DNA from: Caulobacter sp048541825
GTDB taxonomy: Bacteria > Pseudomonadota > Alphaproteobacteria > Caulobacterales > Caulobacteraceae
Assembly (NCBI RefSeq): GCF_048541825.1
Contig: NZ_CP183332.1
Location: forward strand, 2,170,001 to 2,234,000
DNA length: 64,000 nt
Reading direction: 5' to 3'
Shown here: positions 1 through 8,237 of the stretch, piece by piece
Layout of the letters: every line of letters starts with the position of its first letter
Position numbering within the stretch: position 1 is the stretch's first letter
Made by a program: the position numbers and the translations under genes
The notes under the pieces: generated by a model
The model's input: only the letters and a program-made list of their open reading frames with translations
What the model was told of the DNA's origin: nothing
Databases searched by the model: none

Positions 1-882
1 CTCGAAGCCGGGCAGCGGCGTCAGGCCGACGACCGCGCCGGTGGTGACCAGCCTGACCGTGGACAGGTCGAGCACGTCGTCCAGCGGCCAGCGCTGGGAC
101 GGCGGAACCGGGGCCATGCCATGGTCAGCGACGAAGACAATGTCGGTCGTTTCGAACCGGCCGCGCGCCTTCAGGCCCTCGACCAGCCGCGCCATCGCTT
201 GATCCACCTCGGCCACGGCGGCGCGGGCCTGCGGTGAGCCCGGTCCATAGTGATGGCCCTCGGTGTCGACGACATCGAAATACAGGGTGGAGAGCCGCAG
301 TTCAGGCCCCTTGGGATCGTCCAGCCACGCCAGCAGCGTATCGACCCGGTCATTCGACGGCATGGCCTGGTTGAAGGCCATCCAGCGCGACGGACGCACG
401 CCGCTGATCTGCGTCTCCGAGCCGGGCCAGAACATCGCCGCCGCCTTCAGACCCTGCTTCTCGGCAGAGACCCACAGCGGCCAGGCCTGGCTCCACCAGC
501 GCGGGTCATGCACGGCGTCGGCGTTGGACATCGAGAAGCGCACCCCGGGAATCGTCTTGTCTTCCATGACGTTGTTGACGATGCCGTTGCGGTCGGGCCG
601 CTTGCCGGTGATCAGGGTGTAGTGATTGGGAAAGGTCAGGGTCGGGAAGGACGGCCGCATGGCGCCGCGCGCGCCGTCGGCGGCCAGGGCGTCCAGGGTC
701 GGGGTGTCGCCCTGGCCCAGATAGTCGGCCCGGAAGCCGTCGCTGGACACCAGGATGGTGAGCCGGCTCTTGGGCGGCGCGGCGGCCTCGCCCCCGCCCG
801 CTTGCATGGAGGCGCAGGCCGACAGCACCAGGGCGACGGCCAGGGTCGCCCCAAGGGACACAAGGCGGAACAGGCTCTTCAT
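1..882 (-). CDS. NPP-type phosphodiesterase/alkaline phosphatase family lipoprotein (3' end outside window)
   Basis: The gene runs off the left edge; 294 codons are visible. The N-terminus is a lipoprotein signal with lipobox LSAC (Cys23), so the protein should be membrane-anchored outside the cytoplasm. Family motifs of type I phosphodiesterase/nucleotide pyrophosphatases are present: a first metal site SSDGFRADYL, the nucleophile region PTLTFPNHYTLITG with the catalytic Thr, a DxxxH-type site in DVVDTEGHHYGPGS, and VADHGM. These enzymes hydrolyse phosphodiester or phosphomonoester bonds using two zinc ions. The natural substrate cannot be told. The gene is transcribed away from the ABC transporter, so the two are not co-transcribed. 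Confidence 0.87.
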   Translation of the reverse strand, partial: MKSLFRLVSLGATLAVALVLSACASMQAGGGEAAAPPKSRLTILVSSDGFRADYLGQGDTPTLDALAADGARGAMRPSFPTLTFPNHYTLITGKRPDRNGIVNNVMEDKTIPGVRFSMSNADAVHDPRWWSQAWPLWVSAEKQGLKAAAMFWPGSETQISGVRPSRWMAFNQAMPSNDRVDTLLAWLDDPKGPELRLSTLYFDVVDTEGHHYGPGSPQARAAVAEVDQAMARLVEGLKARGRFETTDIVFVADHGMAPVPPSQRWPLDDVLDLSTVRLVTTGAVVGLTPLPGFE

Positions 883-1066
883 GGCGCAACCCTTTCGACA
901 GTCGTGCGGCGTCGATGCCAGCCGGACGTCTCGCCCATGTGACAGGCGCGTGTGACAGGGGCTTGCGACAGCGGCGCATGACCTCGTCTTAACTTGGCGG
1001 GCGAGAACCGCACCCTCATAGTCGCCGCCAACGGCAGGATTCTCCTGTAACGGAAGTCGCATCCGC

Positions 1067-1984
1067 ATGAGCATCGCCCTTGAGGCCACCGGCCTCACCA
1101 AGACCTACGGGACCGTTCGCGCGCTCGACGACCTTTCCATCGCCATACCGGCCGGCGGCGTGTTCGGCGTGCTGGGTCCCAACGGGGCCGGCAAGAGCAC
1201 GCTGTTCCGGATCGCCCTGGGTCTGGTGCGCCCCACCAGCGGTTCGGCGCGACTGTTCGGGGCCCCGGCGGGCGACCTGACCGCCCTGCGCCGGGTGGGC
1301 GCCATGATCGAGACGCCGCGCTATCCGCCCTATCTGACCGCGCGCGACACGCTGCAGATGCTGGCCCTCGAAAGCGGGTTTCAGAACCCCGACATCGCCG
1401 CCTGGCTGGAGCGGGTCAGTCTGACCCATGCCGCCGACCGCGCCACCGGCGGCTTCTCGGTCGGCATGAAGCAGCGCCTGGGCCTGGCCGCCGCCTTTCT
1501 GACCAGGCCTGAACTGGTGATCCTGGACGAGCCAACCAGCGGCATGGACCCGGCCGGCATCCAGGAGATCCGCGCCCTGATCGTCGATCTGGCCAAACGC
1601 GAGGGCGTGACGGTCATCCTGGCCAGCCACCAGCTGGACGAGGTCAAGCGCGTCTGTGATCGCGTCGCCATCCTGTCGCGCGGCAAGGTCGTGGCGGAAG
1701 GCGGCGTGGCTGAACTCACCGCCGGGGAAGCCCGCCTGCGCCTGACCCTGGCCTCCGCCCTCGCCCCGGTCCTGGCGGTGCTGGGTGATCGCGGCGAGGC
1801 CGATGGACCCGACGCCGTGCTGGCCGACATTCCGCGCGCCGAGGCGCCCGCCGTGATCCGCGCCCTGGTCGAGGCCGGCGCCGAGATCGTCGAGGCTCGC
1901 TGGCGCGAGGTCGACCTTGAAGGTGTCTATCTGAAATCGCTGGGCCAGGCGCCCACGGCCGCCACCCCGGAAGGAGCCGCCTGA
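1067..1984 (+). CDS. ABC transporter ATP-binding protein (ABC-2 / BcrA-CcmA type)
   Basis: A 305-residue nucleotide-binding subunit. Walker A GPNGAGKST is at residues 37-45, the signature FSVGMKQRL at 130-138, Walker B LVILDEP around 150-156 and the switch His at 188 (ASHQ). The ~80 residues after the ATPase core form the C-terminal extension common in drug or lipid exporter ATPases such as BcrA. Its stop codon overlaps the start of the permease by one base (TGATG), so the two are translationally coupled and form one exporter. The substrate is unknown. A GGAAG stretch about 10 bases upstream of the ATG can serve as ribosome binding site. Confidence 0.93.
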   Translation: MSIALEATGLTKTYGTVRALDDLSIAIPAGGVFGVLGPNGAGKSTLFRIALGLVRPTSGSARLFGAPAGDLTALRRVGAMIETPRYPPYLTARDTLQMLALESGFQNPDIAAWLERVSLTHAADRATGGFSVGMKQRLGLAAAFLTRPELVILDEPTSGMDPAGIQEIRALIVDLAKREGVTVILASHQLDEVKRVCDRVAILSRGKVVAEGGVAELTAGEARLRLTLASALAPVLAVLGDRGEADGPDAVLADIPRAEAPAVIRALVEAGAEIVEARWREVDLEGVYLKSLGQAPTAATPEGAA

Positions 1985-2802
1985 TGCTGGCCGACGCCAT
2001 CGCCGCTGAACGCTTCCGCCTGCTGCGCGACCGTTCGGCCCTGTTCTGGGGCTTCGGCTTCGCGCCGCTGGTGGGCTTCTTCCTCGCCATCGGCGGCGAC
2101 CTGTTCGTCCGCAACATCATCAAGCGGCCCATGCCGGGCGCGACCATCGATCTGGCGGTCCAGGTCATCAAGGCGTTGGGCAACGGCGCCTCGACCATGG
2201 CGGCGCTGTTCCTGATGATCGGCGCGGCCTCGATCCTGGCCGGCGACTATCGCTGGGAGACCTGGCGCTTGCGCACGCCGCGCAACAGCCGCTTCAACCT
2301 GCTGGCGGCCAAGCTGATTGTCATCGGCGAGGCGATTATGTGGAGCCTGGTCCTGACCGTGGCGCTGACCCTGGCGGCGGCCGTGATCGGCGCGGCGATC
2401 AACACCAAGGCCATCGTCGGCTCGGCCCTGGGCCTGTCCGAAATCGCCGGCGTCTTCGTGGTCACCTGGCTGGAGGCGATGAGCCTGGCCGCCCTGGCCG
2501 CCTGCGTCGCAGTCGTGACGCGCTCGCCGATGGCCGCCGTGGTGGTCTGTCTGGTGGTTCGCTTCGTCCAGTCGATCCTGGCGGGCGCCCTCGGGGCCAT
2601 GAGCCCGGAGCCGACCTGGAAGGTGCTGGCCATTCCCGCCTATGACGCCGACCTGCTGCGCGCCTTTGTGACCGCGCCATCGCATGCCGGGCCGGACGGC
2701 GGACCGGCCGGCTGGGCGCTGCTGGTTCTGGTCAGCTGGATCGCGGCGCTGACGGCCGGGGCCATTGTGCTGTTCCAGCGGCAGGATCTGACGCGGGAGT
2801 AG
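1984..2802 (+). CDS. ABC-2 type transporter permease
   Basis: A 272-residue inner-membrane protein with about six hydrophobic segments (roughly residues 18-37, 73-92, 115-145, 155-190, 190-215 and 240-265). It lacks enzymatic motifs and fits the ABC-2 permease pattern. It directly follows, and overlaps by one base, an ABC ATPase, so it is the membrane half of that exporter. No periplasmic adaptor or outer-membrane partner is adjacent, which favours a simple inner-membrane exporter. The cargo cannot be inferred from sequence or neighbours. Confidence 0.87.
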   Translation: MLADAIAAERFRLLRDRSALFWGFGFAPLVGFFLAIGGDLFVRNIIKRPMPGATIDLAVQVIKALGNGASTMAALFLMIGAASILAGDYRWETWRLRTPRNSRFNLLAAKLIVIGEAIMWSLVLTVALTLAAAVIGAAINTKAIVGSALGLSEIAGVFVVTWLEAMSLAALAACVAVVTRSPMAAVVVCLVVRFVQSILAGALGAMSPEPTWKVLAIPAYDADLLRAFVTAPSHAGPDGGPAGWALLVLVSWIAALTAGAIVLFQRQDLTRE

Positions 2803-2805
2803 CGG

Positions 2806-3234
2806 TCAGGCGTCCGTTGCCGGAGGCGATGGCGACACCGCAAGACGCGGGCCCCACAGGCGCGGCGCGCTCCAGGCCGCCACAAAGGGCGTCAACACGC
2901 CGATGGCCGCCACCCAGAGCGGATGCGGGATCATGGTGATGCTCATCACGACGCCCAGCAGGTTGAAAGCGGGCCCTACCCACGCCGCCCAGGCCTTGCG
3001 AGCAATCAGAAAGCCCGCCGCCGCACTGCCGAACGCGCCGACCGCCCATCCGACCAGAAGCCCGGCCAGAGCCGCAGGCGGCATGGATTGGGCGAAGGCC
3101 TTCAACTGGGCCGGATCGTTGAGATCCAGGCCCGGAGGCGGTGGGAAGCCTGCCTTCAGGACCATCTCGCAAAGCGTCACGAGTATGATGTTGGCGGCGA
3201 TGGCGCCCAGGACAGCAAGGATGGCGCGCAACAT
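2806..3234 (-). CDS. small membrane protein of unknown function
   Basis: A 142-residue protein with four likely membrane helices (about 2-24, 53-78, 84-102 and 104-124) and a Pro/Ala-rich tail. I do not recognise a characterised family and see no catalytic motif. It converges with the ABC permease gene (3 bases between the stops) and lies beyond the rplQ terminator, so it is probably an independent unit with its promoter between 3235 and 3312. Base composition matches its neighbours. Confidence 0.7.
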   Translation of the reverse strand: MLRAILAVLGAIAANIILVTLCEMVLKAGFPPPPGLDLNDPAQLKAFAQSMPPAALAGLLVGWAVGAFGSAAAGFLIARKAWAAWVGPAFNLLGVVMSITMIPHPLWVAAIGVLTPFVAAWSAPRLWGPRLAVSPSPPATDA

Positions 3235-3312
3235 GGATTGAGCCCCCGGATATGGTCCCGGAAGAGTGGTTCAGGGCGACCGATCTGTCCAGTCAGCGGC
3301 CCCAAAACGCAA

Positions 3313-3342
3313 AAAAGGCCCCGGATCGCTCCGGGGCCTTTT
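3313..3342 (-). terminator. intrinsic terminator of the rplQ end of the alpha operon
   Basis: A 12-bp perfect stem (AAAAGGCCCCGG with its complement, loop about 6 bases) gives a U-run on the minus strand, 20 bases past the rplQ stop. It is nearly symmetric, so it could also stop transcription on the plus strand. Confidence 0.9.
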
Positions 3343-3363
3343 CCGTTCAGCCTGGGCTGAGAA

Positions 3364-3777
3364 TTAGTCTTCGGCTTGGGCCGAGTAGTCCGGGCCCGAA
3401 TCCTTGCCCTTGGCCGAGACGTCGCGGTCGACGAACTCGATCACGGCCAGCGGAGCGTTGTCGCCGTAGCGGAAGCCGGCCTTCAGGACGCGGATGTAGC
3501 CGCCCTGACGGGTCTGATAGCGCGGGCCGATGGCGGCGAACAGCTTGCCGACCTGTTCAACGTCGCGAACGATGCTGATGGCTTGACGACGCGCGTGCAG
3601 GTCGCCGCGCTTGGCCAGGGTGACCAGCTTTTCGACGAAGGGACGCAGTTCCTTGGCCTTGGGCAGGGTGGTGACGATCTGCTCGTGCTTGATCAGCGAG
3701 GCCGACATGTTGGCGAACATGGCGGTGCGGTGAGCGGACGTGCGGCCGAGTTTACGGTGAGCTTTACCGTGACGCAT
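3364..3777 (-). CDS. rplQ: 50S ribosomal protein L17
   Basis: A 137-residue protein starting MRHGKAHRKLGRTSAHR, the invariant L17 N-terminus. L17 binds 23S rRNA near the exit tunnel. The C-terminal 20 residues form an acidic extension common in alphaproteobacteria. The start is supported by an AGGAG site about 9 bases upstream. It is the last gene of the alpha operon, followed by a strong terminator. The 192-base gap from rpoA is unusual for this operon and contains a large UUCG-capped hairpin. Confidence 0.98.
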   Translation of the reverse strand: MRHGKAHRKLGRTSAHRTAMFANMSASLIKHEQIVTTLPKAKELRPFVEKLVTLAKRGDLHARRQAISIVRDVEQVGKLFAAIGPRYQTRQGGYIRVLKAGFRYGDNAPLAVIEFVDRDVSAKGKDSGPDYSAQAED

Positions 3778-3909
3778 TGGAGTGTCTCCTGGGCCTTGGC
3801 CCGCAGTGGCGCGATCTAGCGCTGATTGTCACCCATCCCAGCCTGTTCCCAGCCGGGTCAGAACGAAGCGCCGGGGCCCTCCACCGCAGTTGCGGCTTCA
3901 AAAGGCCCA

Positions 3910-3944
3910 GGCCGCCCGCCGTCCCCGAAGGGTGGCGAGCGGCC
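3910..3944 (-). promoter_or_regulatory. UUCG-capped hairpin in the rpoA-rplQ spacer
   Basis: On the minus strand an 11-bp outer stem (GGCCGCTCGCC pairing with GGCGGGCGGCC, one G-U) encloses a second stem CCC-TTCG-GGG with a UUCG tetraloop. It lies between rpoA and rplQ. There is no immediate U-run, so it is more likely a processing, stability or regulatory element than a terminator. The structure is read from complementarity only. Confidence 0.55.
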
Positions 3945-3969
3945 CGGATCGAGCGCGATATAGTTCGTC

Positions 3970-4986
3970 TTAGATCTGGTCTTCGAACTTCTTGGCCAGG
4001 TCTTCGATGTTTTCGGGCGGCCAGTTCGGCACGTCCATACCCAGGTGCAGCGCCATGCCAGCCAGCACTTCCTTGATTTCGTTCAAGGACTTGCGGCCGA
4101 AGTTCGGCGTGCGCAGCATCTCGGCTTCGGTCTTCTGGATCAAATCGCCGATGTAGACGATGTTGTCGTTCTTCAGGCAGTTGGCCGAACGCACCGACAG
4201 TTCCAGTTCATCGACCTTCTTCAGGAGCGCCGGGTTGAACGGCAGCTCAGGCTTGGCCTCGTCGGCCGACTTGGCCTTGGGCTCTTCGAAGGTGATGAAG
4301 ATCTGCAGCTGGTCTTGCAGGATCCGGGCGGCGTAGGCCACGGCGTCCACCGGAGTGACGGCGCCGTTGGTTTCGACTTCCAGGATCAGCTTGTCATAGT
4401 CCAGCGACTGGCCTTGACGGGTAGGCTCGACGCGATAGGCGACGCGCTTAACCGGCGAGTACAGGGCGTCGACGGCGATCAGGCCGATCGGCGCGTCTTC
4501 CGGACGGTTCTTGTCGGCCGGGACGTAACCCTTGCCGGTGTTGACCGTAAACTCCATGCGCACGGTGGCGCCGTCGTCCAGCGTGCACAGCACGTGGTCG
4601 GGGTTCAGGATTTCGATGTCTGAAGGCGTTTCGATCTGACCAGCGGTCACCGGGCCGGGGCCGGTGGCGCGAAGCGTCATGCGCTTCGGACCCTCGGCGT
4701 GCATGCGCACGGCCAGTTGCTTGATGTTCAGAACGATGTCGACGACGTCTTCGCGGACGCCTTCGAGCGAGGAGAATTCATGTACGACGCCATCGATCTG
4801 GATGGCGGTAACGGCTGCGCCCTGAAGCGACGAGAGCAGAACGCGACGGAGCGCGTTGCCGAGCGTCACGCCAAAGCCGCGCTCGAGCGGCTCAGCCACG
4901 ATCCGCGCCTTGCGGGTCGCGTCGGCGCCAGTCTCGATTTGCGGCTTCTCAGGACGGATCAGCTCGTTCCAGTTTCTTTCGATCAC
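3970..4986 (-). CDS. rpoA: DNA-directed RNA polymerase subunit alpha
   Basis: A 338-residue alpha subunit. The N-terminal domain (about 1-235) drives dimerisation and beta/beta' binding and contains the conserved PLERGFGVTLGNALRRVLL segment at about 32-50. The C-terminal domain (about 250-320) binds UP elements and activators and contains the helix-hairpin-helix LRTPNFGRKSLNEIKE. It follows rpsK by 75 bases and precedes rplQ, the conserved alpha-operon order, although rpsD is absent. Confidence 0.99.
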   Translation of the reverse strand: MIERNWNELIRPEKPQIETGADATRKARIVAEPLERGFGVTLGNALRRVLLSSLQGAAVTAIQIDGVVHEFSSLEGVREDVVDIVLNIKQLAVRMHAEGPKRMTLRATGPGPVTAGQIETPSDIEILNPDHVLCTLDDGATVRMEFTVNTGKGYVPADKNRPEDAPIGLIAVDALYSPVKRVAYRVEPTRQGQSLDYDKLILEVETNGAVTPVDAVAYAARILQDQLQIFITFEEPKAKSADEAKPELPFNPALLKKVDELELSVRSANCLKNDNIVYIGDLIQKTEAEMLRTPNFGRKSLNEIKEVLAGMALHLGMDVPNWPPENIEDLAKKFEDQI

Positions 4987-5061
4987 GTGGTCGATCCCTT
5001 GAACGCGGCTCGCCGGCCGCGTTTTGCGCAGCCGGCGAAGGAGAATTGTGTCTAAAAAGTA

Positions 5062-5451
5062 CTAGACGCGACGACGCTTGGGCGGACGGCAGCCGTTGTG
5101 CGGGATCGGCGTAACGTCGCGGATCGTCGTGATGGTCATGCCTGCGGCCTGAAGGGCGCGCAGAGCCGACTCACGGCCCGAACCCGGACCCGACACGTTG
5201 ACCTCGAGGGTCTTCACGCCGTGCTCGGCAGCCTTCTTGCCCGCGTCTTCCGCAGCCATCTGAGCGGCATACGGGGTCGACTTGCGCGAACCCTTGAAGC
5301 CCATCGCGCCGGCGCTGGACCAGGAAATGGTATTTCCCTGGGCGTCGGTGATGGTGATCATGGTGTTGTTGAACGAGGCGTTAACGTGCGCCACGCCCGA
5401 GGTGATGTTCTTGCGTTCGCGCTTTTTAACGCGACCCGGTTCCTTGGCCAT
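5062..5451 (-). CDS. rpsK: 30S ribosomal protein S11
   Basis: A 129-residue protein with the S11 hallmarks: HVNASFNNTMITITD in the N-terminal half, GFKGSRKSTPYAAQ in the middle and the terminal DVTPIPHNGCRPPKRRRV. S11 sits on the 30S platform and contacts mRNA near the E site. It lies 12 bases after rpsM in the alpha operon and is transcribed from the promoter upstream of rpsM. Confidence 0.98.
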   Translation of the reverse strand: MAKEPGRVKKRERKNITSGVAHVNASFNNTMITITDAQGNTISWSSAGAMGFKGSRKSTPYAAQMAAEDAGKKAAEHGVKTLEVNVSGPGSGRESALRALQAAGMTITTIRDVTPIPHNGCRPPKRRRV

Positions 5452-5463
5452 CGTCAGGCTACC

Positions 5464-5832
5464 TTACTTCTTCTTGCCGGCGATCGGCTTGGCCGGACCC
5501 TTGCGGGTGCGAGCGTTCGTGTGCGTGCGCTGACCGCGGACCGGGAGGCCCTTACGGTGACGCAGGCCGCGATAGCAGGCCAGGTCCATCAGTCGCTTGA
5601 TGTTCATCGAATTTTCGCGGCGCAGGTCGCCTTCGACGGTGAAGTCCTTGTCGATCGTTTCACGGATCTGCAGGACTTCTGCGTCGGTCAGCTGATTGAC
5701 CCGGCGGGCGTCATCGAGACCCACCTTCGTGACGATGTCACGAGCGGACTTTTGGCCGATGCCATGAATGTACTGAAGCGCGATCAAAACGCGCTTGTTC
5801 GTCGGTATGTTGACGCCTGCAATACGGGCCAC
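5464..5832 (-). CDS. rpsM: 30S ribosomal protein S13
   Basis: A 122-residue S13 beginning at a GTG codon and reading MARIAGVNIPTNKRV. A longer frame starts at a GTG at 5853, but that codon overlaps the AGGAGAA ribosome binding site, which is 8 bases from the GTG at 5832. The later start also gives the canonical S13 N-terminus. The C-terminus is basic (KKK). S13 lies in the 30S head and contacts the P-site tRNA and the L5 bridge. It is the first gene of the alpha operon, with a promoter and a structured leader just upstream. Confidence 0.96.
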   Translation of the reverse strand: MARIAGVNIPTNKRVLIALQYIHGIGQKSARDIVTKVGLDDARRVNQLTDAEVLQIRETIDKDFTVEGDLRRENSMNIKRLMDLACYRGLRHRKGLPVRGQRTHTNARTRKGPAKPIAGKKK

Positions 5833-5871
5833 GTCTAATGTTCTCCTAGTCACGCACTAAAGACGCGAACG

Positions 5872-5909
5872 GCGCGCCCGGCCCGGTCTTACGACCCAGT
5901 CCGGCGCGC
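5872..5909 (-). promoter_or_regulatory. structured 5' leader hairpin of the rpsM operon
   Basis: Between the promoter and the rpsM ribosome binding site the minus strand can fold a hairpin. The outer stem is GCGCGCC with GGCGCGC (7 bp) and the apical stem is GGTC-GTAA-GACC, a GNRA-type tetraloop, separated by an imperfect middle. The position suits autogenous control of the alpha operon, but the ligand is unknown. Confidence 0.5.
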
Positions 5910-5939
5910 ACAGATCGCGCCCTTTCGCGGAAGCGCCCC

Positions 5940-5967
5940 GTTATAGGGATCGTTGCGCCGCCGTCAA
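5940..5967 (-). promoter_or_regulatory. sigma-70-type promoter of the rpsM-rpsK-rpoA-rplQ operon
   Basis: The minus strand reads TTGACG, a 16-base spacer, then TATAAC, close to the alphaproteobacterial housekeeping consensus. It lies between adk and rpsM, so the alpha operon can be transcribed independently of spc/secY/adk. Confidence 0.75.
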
Positions 5968-6005
5968 TGGTTGAATCCGCCGAAAATCAACGAATTGAAA
6001 ATGTC

Positions 6006-6575
6006 TTACACCGCGCCCGAGAGCGCCGCGTCGATAGAGGCCGCGACTGCTTCCACAGGCGCCATGCCATCCAGTTCCGTCAGCTTACCCTGCTCTACAT
6101 AGTAGGGCAGCAAAGGCGCCGTCTGGGCATTGTAGGCGGCCAGACGGGTCACGAAAACTTCCGGATTGTCGTCAGGCCTGCCCTGCTCGGCGAATCTCTT
6201 CGAGATCCGTTCGATCAGGGAGGGCTCGTCTACCTTGAGTCGGAGGACGAGGTCGATCTTCTGCCCGCGAGCGGCCAGCATTTTATCCAGCGCCACGGCC
6301 TGGGCCACGGTGCGGGGAAATCCGTCGAAGATGGCGCCGCCAGCGGCCTCAGCCTCGGCCAGGCGGTCCTCGATCAGGGCAATGACGATCTCGTCGGTCA
6401 CCAGGTCGCCCCGGTCCAGCACGCCCTTGACGCGGGCGCCCAGCTCGGAGCCGGACGCGATCGCCGCGCGCAGCATGTCGCCGGTGGAAAGCTGGACCAT
6501 GCCGCGCTCGGTGACGAGCCGCTTGGCCTGGGTCCCCTTCCCCGCCGCCGGCGGTCCGAACAGGATCAAGTTCAT
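6006..6575 (-). CDS. adk: adenylate kinase
   Basis: A 189-residue short-form adenylate kinase, which interconverts ATP + AMP and two ADP. The P-loop is GPPAAGKGTQ at about residues 7-16, the AMP-binding region STGDMLRAAI follows at about 30-40, and the signature FDGFPRTVAQA is near 82-92. The LID domain is the short type without zinc cysteines. It lies downstream of secY, as in many bacteria, but a terminator-like hairpin separates the two and a good promoter for the next operon follows. Confidence 0.98.
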   Translation of the reverse strand: MNLILFGPPAAGKGTQAKRLVTERGMVQLSTGDMLRAAIASGSELGARVKGVLDRGDLVTDEIVIALIEDRLAEAEAAGGAIFDGFPRTVAQAVALDKMLAARGQKIDLVLRLKVDEPSLIERISKRFAEQGRPDDNPEVFVTRLAAYNAQTAPLLPYYVEQGKLTELDGMAPVEAVAASIDAALSGAV

Positions 6576-6644
6576 GAATGCCCCTTCGCGCGTCGCCGAG
6601 TCTACGCTCGGTCATCTTCCCACGCAGACCTAGAGTGCGGGGGG

Positions 6645-6681
6645 AAAAAACGGAAGCCGGTTTTGTGACAAACCGGCTTCC
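6645..6681 (-). terminator. terminator-like hairpin between secY and adk
   Basis: On the minus strand a perfect 12-bp stem (GGAAGCCGGTTT with its complement, loop 6 bases) is followed after one base by six T residues. It begins 15 bases past the secY stop. By sequence it is a good intrinsic terminator and should end or strongly reduce spc-operon transcription before adk. Confidence 0.85.
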
Positions 6682-6696
6682 AGAACGCCTTATCCT

Positions 6697-8052
6697 CTAG
6701 CGGCCTTTGCCGCCGCGGAGTTTCGACTTCTTGATCAGGCCCTCATACTGGTGCGCCAGCAGTTGGGACTGGATCTGCGCCACGGTATCCATGGTCACCG
6801 TCACCACGATCAGCACCGAGGTGCCGCCCAGGGCGAACTGGGTCGCGCCCAGGCTCGTCATCATGATTTCGGGTACCAGACAGACGGCGGTGATATAGGC
6901 CGCGCCGATCACCGTCAGGCGGGTGAGCACATAATCCAGGTACTCGGCCGTTCGCTTGCCCGGGCGGATGCCTGGCAGGAAACCGCCGTACTTACGAAGG
7001 TTTTCGGCCGTCTCGTCGGGGTTGAACACCACAGAGGTGTAGAAGAACGAGAAGAAGATGATCAGCCCCGCATACATCAGCATGAAGGCCGGCTGACCGT
7101 GCTGTAGCGCGCCCACCGTGCCCGGCAGCCAGGCGGCCCAGGCCGGCAGGGCCGCCGTCGACAGGAAGCCCATGGCGGTCGTCGGCAGCAGCAGCAGGCT
7201 GGAGGCGAAGATCGGCGGGATGACGCCGGCGGTGTTGATCTTCAGCGGCATGAACGAGGTGTCGCCACCGATCATGCGGTTACCCTGCTGGCGCTTGGGA
7301 TAGTGGACCAGCAGGCGACGCTGCGAGCGCTCGATGAAGACGATCGCCCAGACCGCCGCAACGGCGAGGAACACGATCACGAACAACGGCAGATAGTTTC
7401 CCGAAGTCTGCGACTGCACCAGCAGTTGGCCGATGCCGCGCGGAAGGCCCGCCACGATGCCGGCGAAGATGATCAGCGAAACGCCGTTGCCAACGCCGCG
7501 GCTGGTGATCTGCTCACCCAACCACATCAGGAACAGCGTACCGCCGGTCAGGGCCACGACGGTCGAGGCAATGAAGAACGGACCGCTGATCCCGTCAAAC
7601 ACCAGGCCGGGCTGGCTTTGCAGGCCGACCGCGATGCTGAACGACTGCACGATCGCCAGAACCACGGCCAGATAGCGCGTGTACTGGTTGAGGGTCTTGC
7701 GGCCGGCTTCGCCGCCTTCCTTCTTCAGCTTTTCCCACGGCGGATACACCGAGCCCATCAGCTGCACGATGATCGAGGCGCTGATGTAGGGCATCACGTT
7801 CAGCGAGAAGATCGCCATCCGTTCGACAGCGCCCCCCGAGAACATGTTGAACATGCCCAGGATGCCCTTCGACTGGCCCGCGAAGGCGTTGGCGAAGGCT
7901 TCCGGGTTGATGCCGGGGATCGGCACATAGGTGCCAAGGCGGAAGACGACCAAAGCGATGATCGTGAACCAGATGCGCTTGTGAAGTTCGGTCGCCTTTT
8001 GGAACGACGCGAAATTCATGTTGGCTGCGAGTTGTTCGGCGGCCGAGGCCAT
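6697..8052 (-). CDS. secY: preprotein translocase subunit SecY
   Basis: A 451-residue inner-membrane protein with the ten-helix SecY layout. It has the early RIWFTIIALVVFRLGTYVPIPG segment, the NPDETAENLRKYGGFLPGIRPG region between later helices and the cytoplasmic loop GVNGVSL-like GNGVSLIIFAGI. It forms the protein-conducting channel with SecE and SecG. It follows rplO by 185 bases, a gap filled by a palindromic repeat, and is followed by a terminator-like hairpin. Confidence 0.98.
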   Translation of the reverse strand: MASAAEQLAANMNFASFQKATELHKRIWFTIIALVVFRLGTYVPIPGINPEAFANAFAGQSKGILGMFNMFSGGAVERMAIFSLNVMPYISASIIVQLMGSVYPPWEKLKKEGGEAGRKTLNQYTRYLAVVLAIVQSFSIAVGLQSQPGLVFDGISGPFFIASTVVALTGGTLFLMWLGEQITSRGVGNGVSLIIFAGIVAGLPRGIGQLLVQSQTSGNYLPLFVIVFLAVAAVWAIVFIERSQRRLLVHYPKRQQGNRMIGGDTSFMPLKINTAGVIPPIFASSLLLLPTTAMGFLSTAALPAWAAWLPGTVGALQHGQPAFMLMYAGLIIFFSFFYTSVVFNPDETAENLRKYGGFLPGIRPGKRTAEYLDYVLTRLTVIGAAYITAVCLVPEIMMTSLGATQFALGGTSVLIVVTVTMDTVAQIQSQLLAHQYEGLIKKSKLRGGKGR

Positions 8053-8131
8053 TCAATTCCCCACGACTCTAATACTGAGCCACAAATAGGTGAGGCCCGC
8101 CGTGATGTCACGGCGAGCCTCAAAAAGAACT

Positions 8132-8226
8132 GTCATCCCGGCCGAAGCGGAGCGAAGAGCCGGGACCTTGAAAGGCGCCGACGCATGCCGCGGTCCCGGC
8201 TCGGCCTGACGGCCGTCCGGGATGAC
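8132..8226. repeat. palindromic intergenic repeat, family A copy 1
   Basis: About 95 bases bounded by GTCATCCCGG and its inverse CCGGGATGAC, with an inner inverted pair GCCGGGACC / GGTCCCGGC around GCATGC. A second copy of the same architecture lies at 62680-62775. It fills the rplO-secY spacer inside the ribosomal operon. Confidence 0.8.
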
Positions 8227-8237
8227 AGCTATGTCGA

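Noticed and set aside
5833..5853. Earlier GTG start of rpsM
   Set aside because: The codon overlaps the ribosome binding site and adds residues absent from S13.
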